Of a stretch of DNA of 42,662 nucleotides, positions 40,796-42,662 are shown piece by piece. The DNA comes from Candidatus Parvarchaeota archaeon (lineage in GTDB: Archaea; Nanobdellota; Nanobdellia; JAFCGN01). The number at the start of each line of letters is the position of its first letter. The stretch's first letter is position 1. Both the position numbers and the translations under genes were made by a program. Location: positions 1-42,662 of the forward strand of contig JAFCGN010000006.1 of assembly GCA_017608045.1 (NCBI GenBank), read 5' to 3'. The notes beneath the pieces were generated by a model. It was not told the DNA's origin, searched no databases, and worked only from the letters and a program-made list of their open reading frames with translations.

Positions 40796-41995
40796 ATGAT
40801 AATAAAAAACATAAATGCGCGAACAATATTAAATTCTCATGCAGACTTAACAGTAGAAGTCGTGGTTAAAACAGAGAAAGGAATAAAAGGCATGGGAAGT
40901 GCACCAAAAGGAACAAGCACAGGAAAACACGAAGTAAAAAACTTTTTTAAAAATAGAGTGAAAACAATAAAAGAATTTAATTTCTTTTTAAAAAGAAAAT
41001 TAATAGGAAGGCATGTTGAATCCCTTAAAGACGTTTTTATGATTGAAGAAGCATTACTGCCTTTTGGAGCTGGGATCACTTTAAGCACAAGCTACGCATT
41101 AATTGATGCTTTAAGCAGAGAGAATGATGTGCCAAAATGGAAAATCTTAAATCCTGAAAAAAGGTTTTTCAAACATAAAATCACACCAATAAGTAAAATT
41201 ATTGGTGGAAGCGTGCATAGTGGTTATCCTCAAGGAAAATTAATTCTTCCAGATATTCAAGAATTTCTTGTTTTTAATAAAGCAAGAAATCTTGAAAAAA
41301 AAATAATTATTAATAAAGAAGTTCATAATGCTCTAAAAGAAGAATTAATAAAAAACAAGATTGTAAGCGGAGTAGATTATGAAGGAGGGTGGATTGCACC
41401 AATAAGTAATGTTGAAGCGTTTAAACTGCTTGAAAAAGCAGTAGCAAAAGTGAAAGCAAATTACAAAGAAAAAATATTTATTGGCGTGGATATTGCTTCA
41501 AGCAATTTTTATAAAAATGAAAGATATGTTTACTACACAAAAATTAGTGAAAAAGAAAAACAAAAGTATAATACTGAAGAACAATATGAATTAATTAAAA
41601 CATTAATTAAAAAATACAAATTAAAATATGTTGAAGACCCTTTTAATGAAGAAGATTTCATGAGTCACGCAAAATTAACAAAAAAAACAAGCACTATGAT
41701 TATAGGAGATGATTTGTTTGTCACAGACCCTGAAAGACTAAAAAGAGGTATTGAAGTAAAAGCATGCAACTCTATTATTATAAAACCAAATCAAATAGGA
41801 AGTCTTAAAAAGACATTCGAAACTATTAAAATAGCAAAAAAATATAAATACATTTCAGTAATCAGTCATAGGTCAAAAGAAACCAATGATGATACAATTG
41901 CACATATTGGTTTAGCACAAAAACTGCCTTTTATCAAAATAGGCATAATAAACGGGGAAAGAGTAAGCAAGTTAAACGCCTTGTTGCGTAATTAA
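40796..41995 (+). CDS. eno: Enolase, divergent
   Basis: This 399-aa protein would convert 2-phosphoglycerate to phosphoenolpyruvate. The catalytic parts are present: a GTSTGKHE loop (usual GASTGxHE), KEVHNALKEEL (E168-type), YEGGWIAPI (E209-type), VDIASSNFY, VEDPFNEED and GDDLFVTDP (metal ligands), IIKPNQIGSL (catalytic Lys), SHRSKET (usual SHRSGET) and IKIG near the end. The first conserved block is altered: ILNSHADLTVEV replaces the nearly invariant ILDSRGNPTVEV. It is about 30 residues shorter than typical. Activity is likely but uncertain, and a non-glycolytic role is the alternative. It sits between rpoK and rpsB. Confidence 0.88.
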   Translation: MIIKNINARTILNSHADLTVEVVVKTEKGIKGMGSAPKGTSTGKHEVKNFFKNRVKTIKEFNFFLKRKLIGRHVESLKDVFMIEEALLPFGAGITLSTSYALIDALSRENDVPKWKILNPEKRFFKHKITPISKIIGGSVHSGYPQGKLILPDIQEFLVFNKARNLEKKIIINKEVHNALKEELIKNKIVSGVDYEGGWIAPISNVEAFKLLEKAVAKVKANYKEKIFIGVDIASSNFYKNERYVYYTKISEKEKQKYNTEEQYELIKTLIKKYKLKYVEDPFNEEDFMSHAKLTKKTSTMIIGDDLFVTDPERLKRGIEVKACNSIIIKPNQIGSLKKTFETIKIAKKYKYISVISHRSKETNDDTIAHIGLAQKLPFIKIGIINGERVSKLNALLRN

Positions 41996-42007
41996 TAGGT
42001 GAAGAAT

Positions 42008-42607
42008 ATGAAAGAAAAAAAACAAAATGAAGAACAAACATTAGTTGAATTAGATACATATCTTGTTTCAGGTATTCATATAGGAACAAAATACAAAACA
42101 GGGTACATGAAAGAATTCATTTACAAAATAAGACATGACGGTCTTGCTGTTCTTAATGTTCAAAAAATAGATGAAAGAATAAAAATAGCAGCAAAAATGT
42201 TAGAAAAATATGAACCTGAAGAAATCATGGTTGTTGGAAAAAGAGAGAATGTTGTTAAAGCTGTTAAAATGTTTGGAAAAGCAACAGGTGCAAAAATAGT
42301 TACAGGCAGATACCTTCCGGGAAAAATGACAAATCCAAGTTATGGAGAGTATTATACAGAACCAAAAATATTAATTGTGTGCGATCAATGGAATGACAGG
42401 AATGCAATACATGATGCATTAAAAATTGGAATTCCAATTATAACATTAAATAATACAAATAACACGTTAGTTAATACTGATTTAGTTATTCCATGCAATA
42501 ATAAAAGCAAAAAAAGCATAGGATTAATTTTTTATATTCTTGCAAGAGAATACCTTAAAAGCAAAGGCAAAGAACTAAAAATGGAGTTAAGCGAATTCCA
42601 AAAATAA
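42008..42607 (+). CDS. rpsB: Ribosomal protein S2
   Basis: This 199-aa protein of the small subunit (archaeal SA/S2 type) has LDTYLVSGIHIGTKYKTGYM, the VLNVQKIDERIKIAAKML stretch, VVGKRENVVKAV, the GRYLPGKMTNP loop, LIVCDQWNDRNAIHDALKIGIP and a C-terminus ending LSEFQK. I chose ATG 42008 because GGTGA is 5 nt upstream; an in-frame GTG at 41999 lies within that site. It directly follows eno, closing the rpoK-eno-rpsB unit. Confidence 0.96.
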   Translation: MKEKKQNEEQTLVELDTYLVSGIHIGTKYKTGYMKEFIYKIRHDGLAVLNVQKIDERIKIAAKMLEKYEPEEIMVVGKRENVVKAVKMFGKATGAKIVTGRYLPGKMTNPSYGEYYTEPKILIVCDQWNDRNAIHDALKIGIPIITLNNTNNTLVNTDLVIPCNNKSKKSIGLIFYILAREYLKSKGKELKMELSEFQK

Positions 42608-42662
42608 TTTTTTTCTTTTTACAGCAAAACTTAAACAAAACAAATTCTTTTTAAAGTACATG
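42608..42662 (+). other. Downstream end of window
   Basis: A T-rich run (TTTTTTTCTTTTT) right after the rpsB stop could terminate transcription. The last three bases are ATG, so another plus-strand gene may start here, but nothing can be read. Confidence 0.3.

Noticed and set aside
1-42662. CRISPR arrays, insertion sequences, prophage or rRNA genes
   Set aside because: No regularly spaced repeats, transposase, integrase, phage structural genes or rRNA-like stretches were seen.

Overview
This is archaeal DNA. It carries Rrp4/Rrp41/Rrp42 exosome subunits, a proteasome alpha subunit, SBDS, the RNA polymerase subunit RpoK, TFE, RNase P proteins Pop5 and p30, GatD/GatE, a class I lysyl-tRNA synthetase and the ribosomal protein L40e. 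The sequence is strongly AT-rich. Many promoters look like TTATAAAT or CTTAAAAAC about 25-35 bp upstream of the start. Some genes have an AGGTGA ribosome binding site 5-6 nt before the start; others look leaderless. The low GC, short versions of several proteins, FtsZ-type division and tight packing suggest a DPANN-type archaeon (Woesearchaeota/Pacearchaeota-like), but this placement is inference only.

1-6.8 kb, accessory metabolism. A partial unknown membrane protein comes first. A PfkB sugar kinase and a HAD phosphatase form an overlapping pair, and the 3' end of a second kinase copy survives just upstream. A 45-aa ORF is coupled to a HisC-like aminotransferase, followed by a DUF3850/ASCH protein. 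A TrpD-like (glycosyltransferase family 3) protein is coupled to a BtpA/SgcQ TIM barrel. A frameshifted DUF4405-like membrane gene closes the block. The TrpD-like/BtpA pair plus kinase and phosphatases may form a nucleobase or ribose-phosphate salvage module.

6.8-20 kb, mainly tRNA and cofactor genes. These are hisS beside tRNA-His(GUG), an M20 peptidase, asnS, an NAD kinase, a long AlaX editing protein and a 42-aa acidic repeat protein. An operon of DNA ligase, a 102-aa unknown, gatD and a short gatE follows, then a nitroreductase, a mini membrane protein and trpS.

20-30 kb. A small membrane protein, ftsZ with a hairpin terminator, a HAD hydrolase, a TrmB regulator with a candidate operator, an RDD protein/SppA pair and elp3 come first. 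Next are tRNA-Gln(UUG), an unidentified structured RNA of about 115 nt, a 75-aa protein that seems to start at AUA, RNase P p30 and a secreted transglutaminase-fold protein.

30-42.7 kb, information-processing core. This holds L40e, class I lysS, a second AlaX, a site-2 protease and TFE with a very long lysine-rich tail. The co-directional block pop5-psmA-sbds-rrp4-rrp41-fau1-rrp42-rpoK-eno-rpsB joins two conserved archaeal superoperons. A FAU-1 (RNase E/G-like) gene lies between the exosome subunits.

The strongest leads for something undescribed are the three-way-junction RNA at 27254-27370, the TrpD-like/BtpA module, the acidic 13-residue-repeat mini-protein, the polylysine TFE tail and the small protein with an apparent AUA start.
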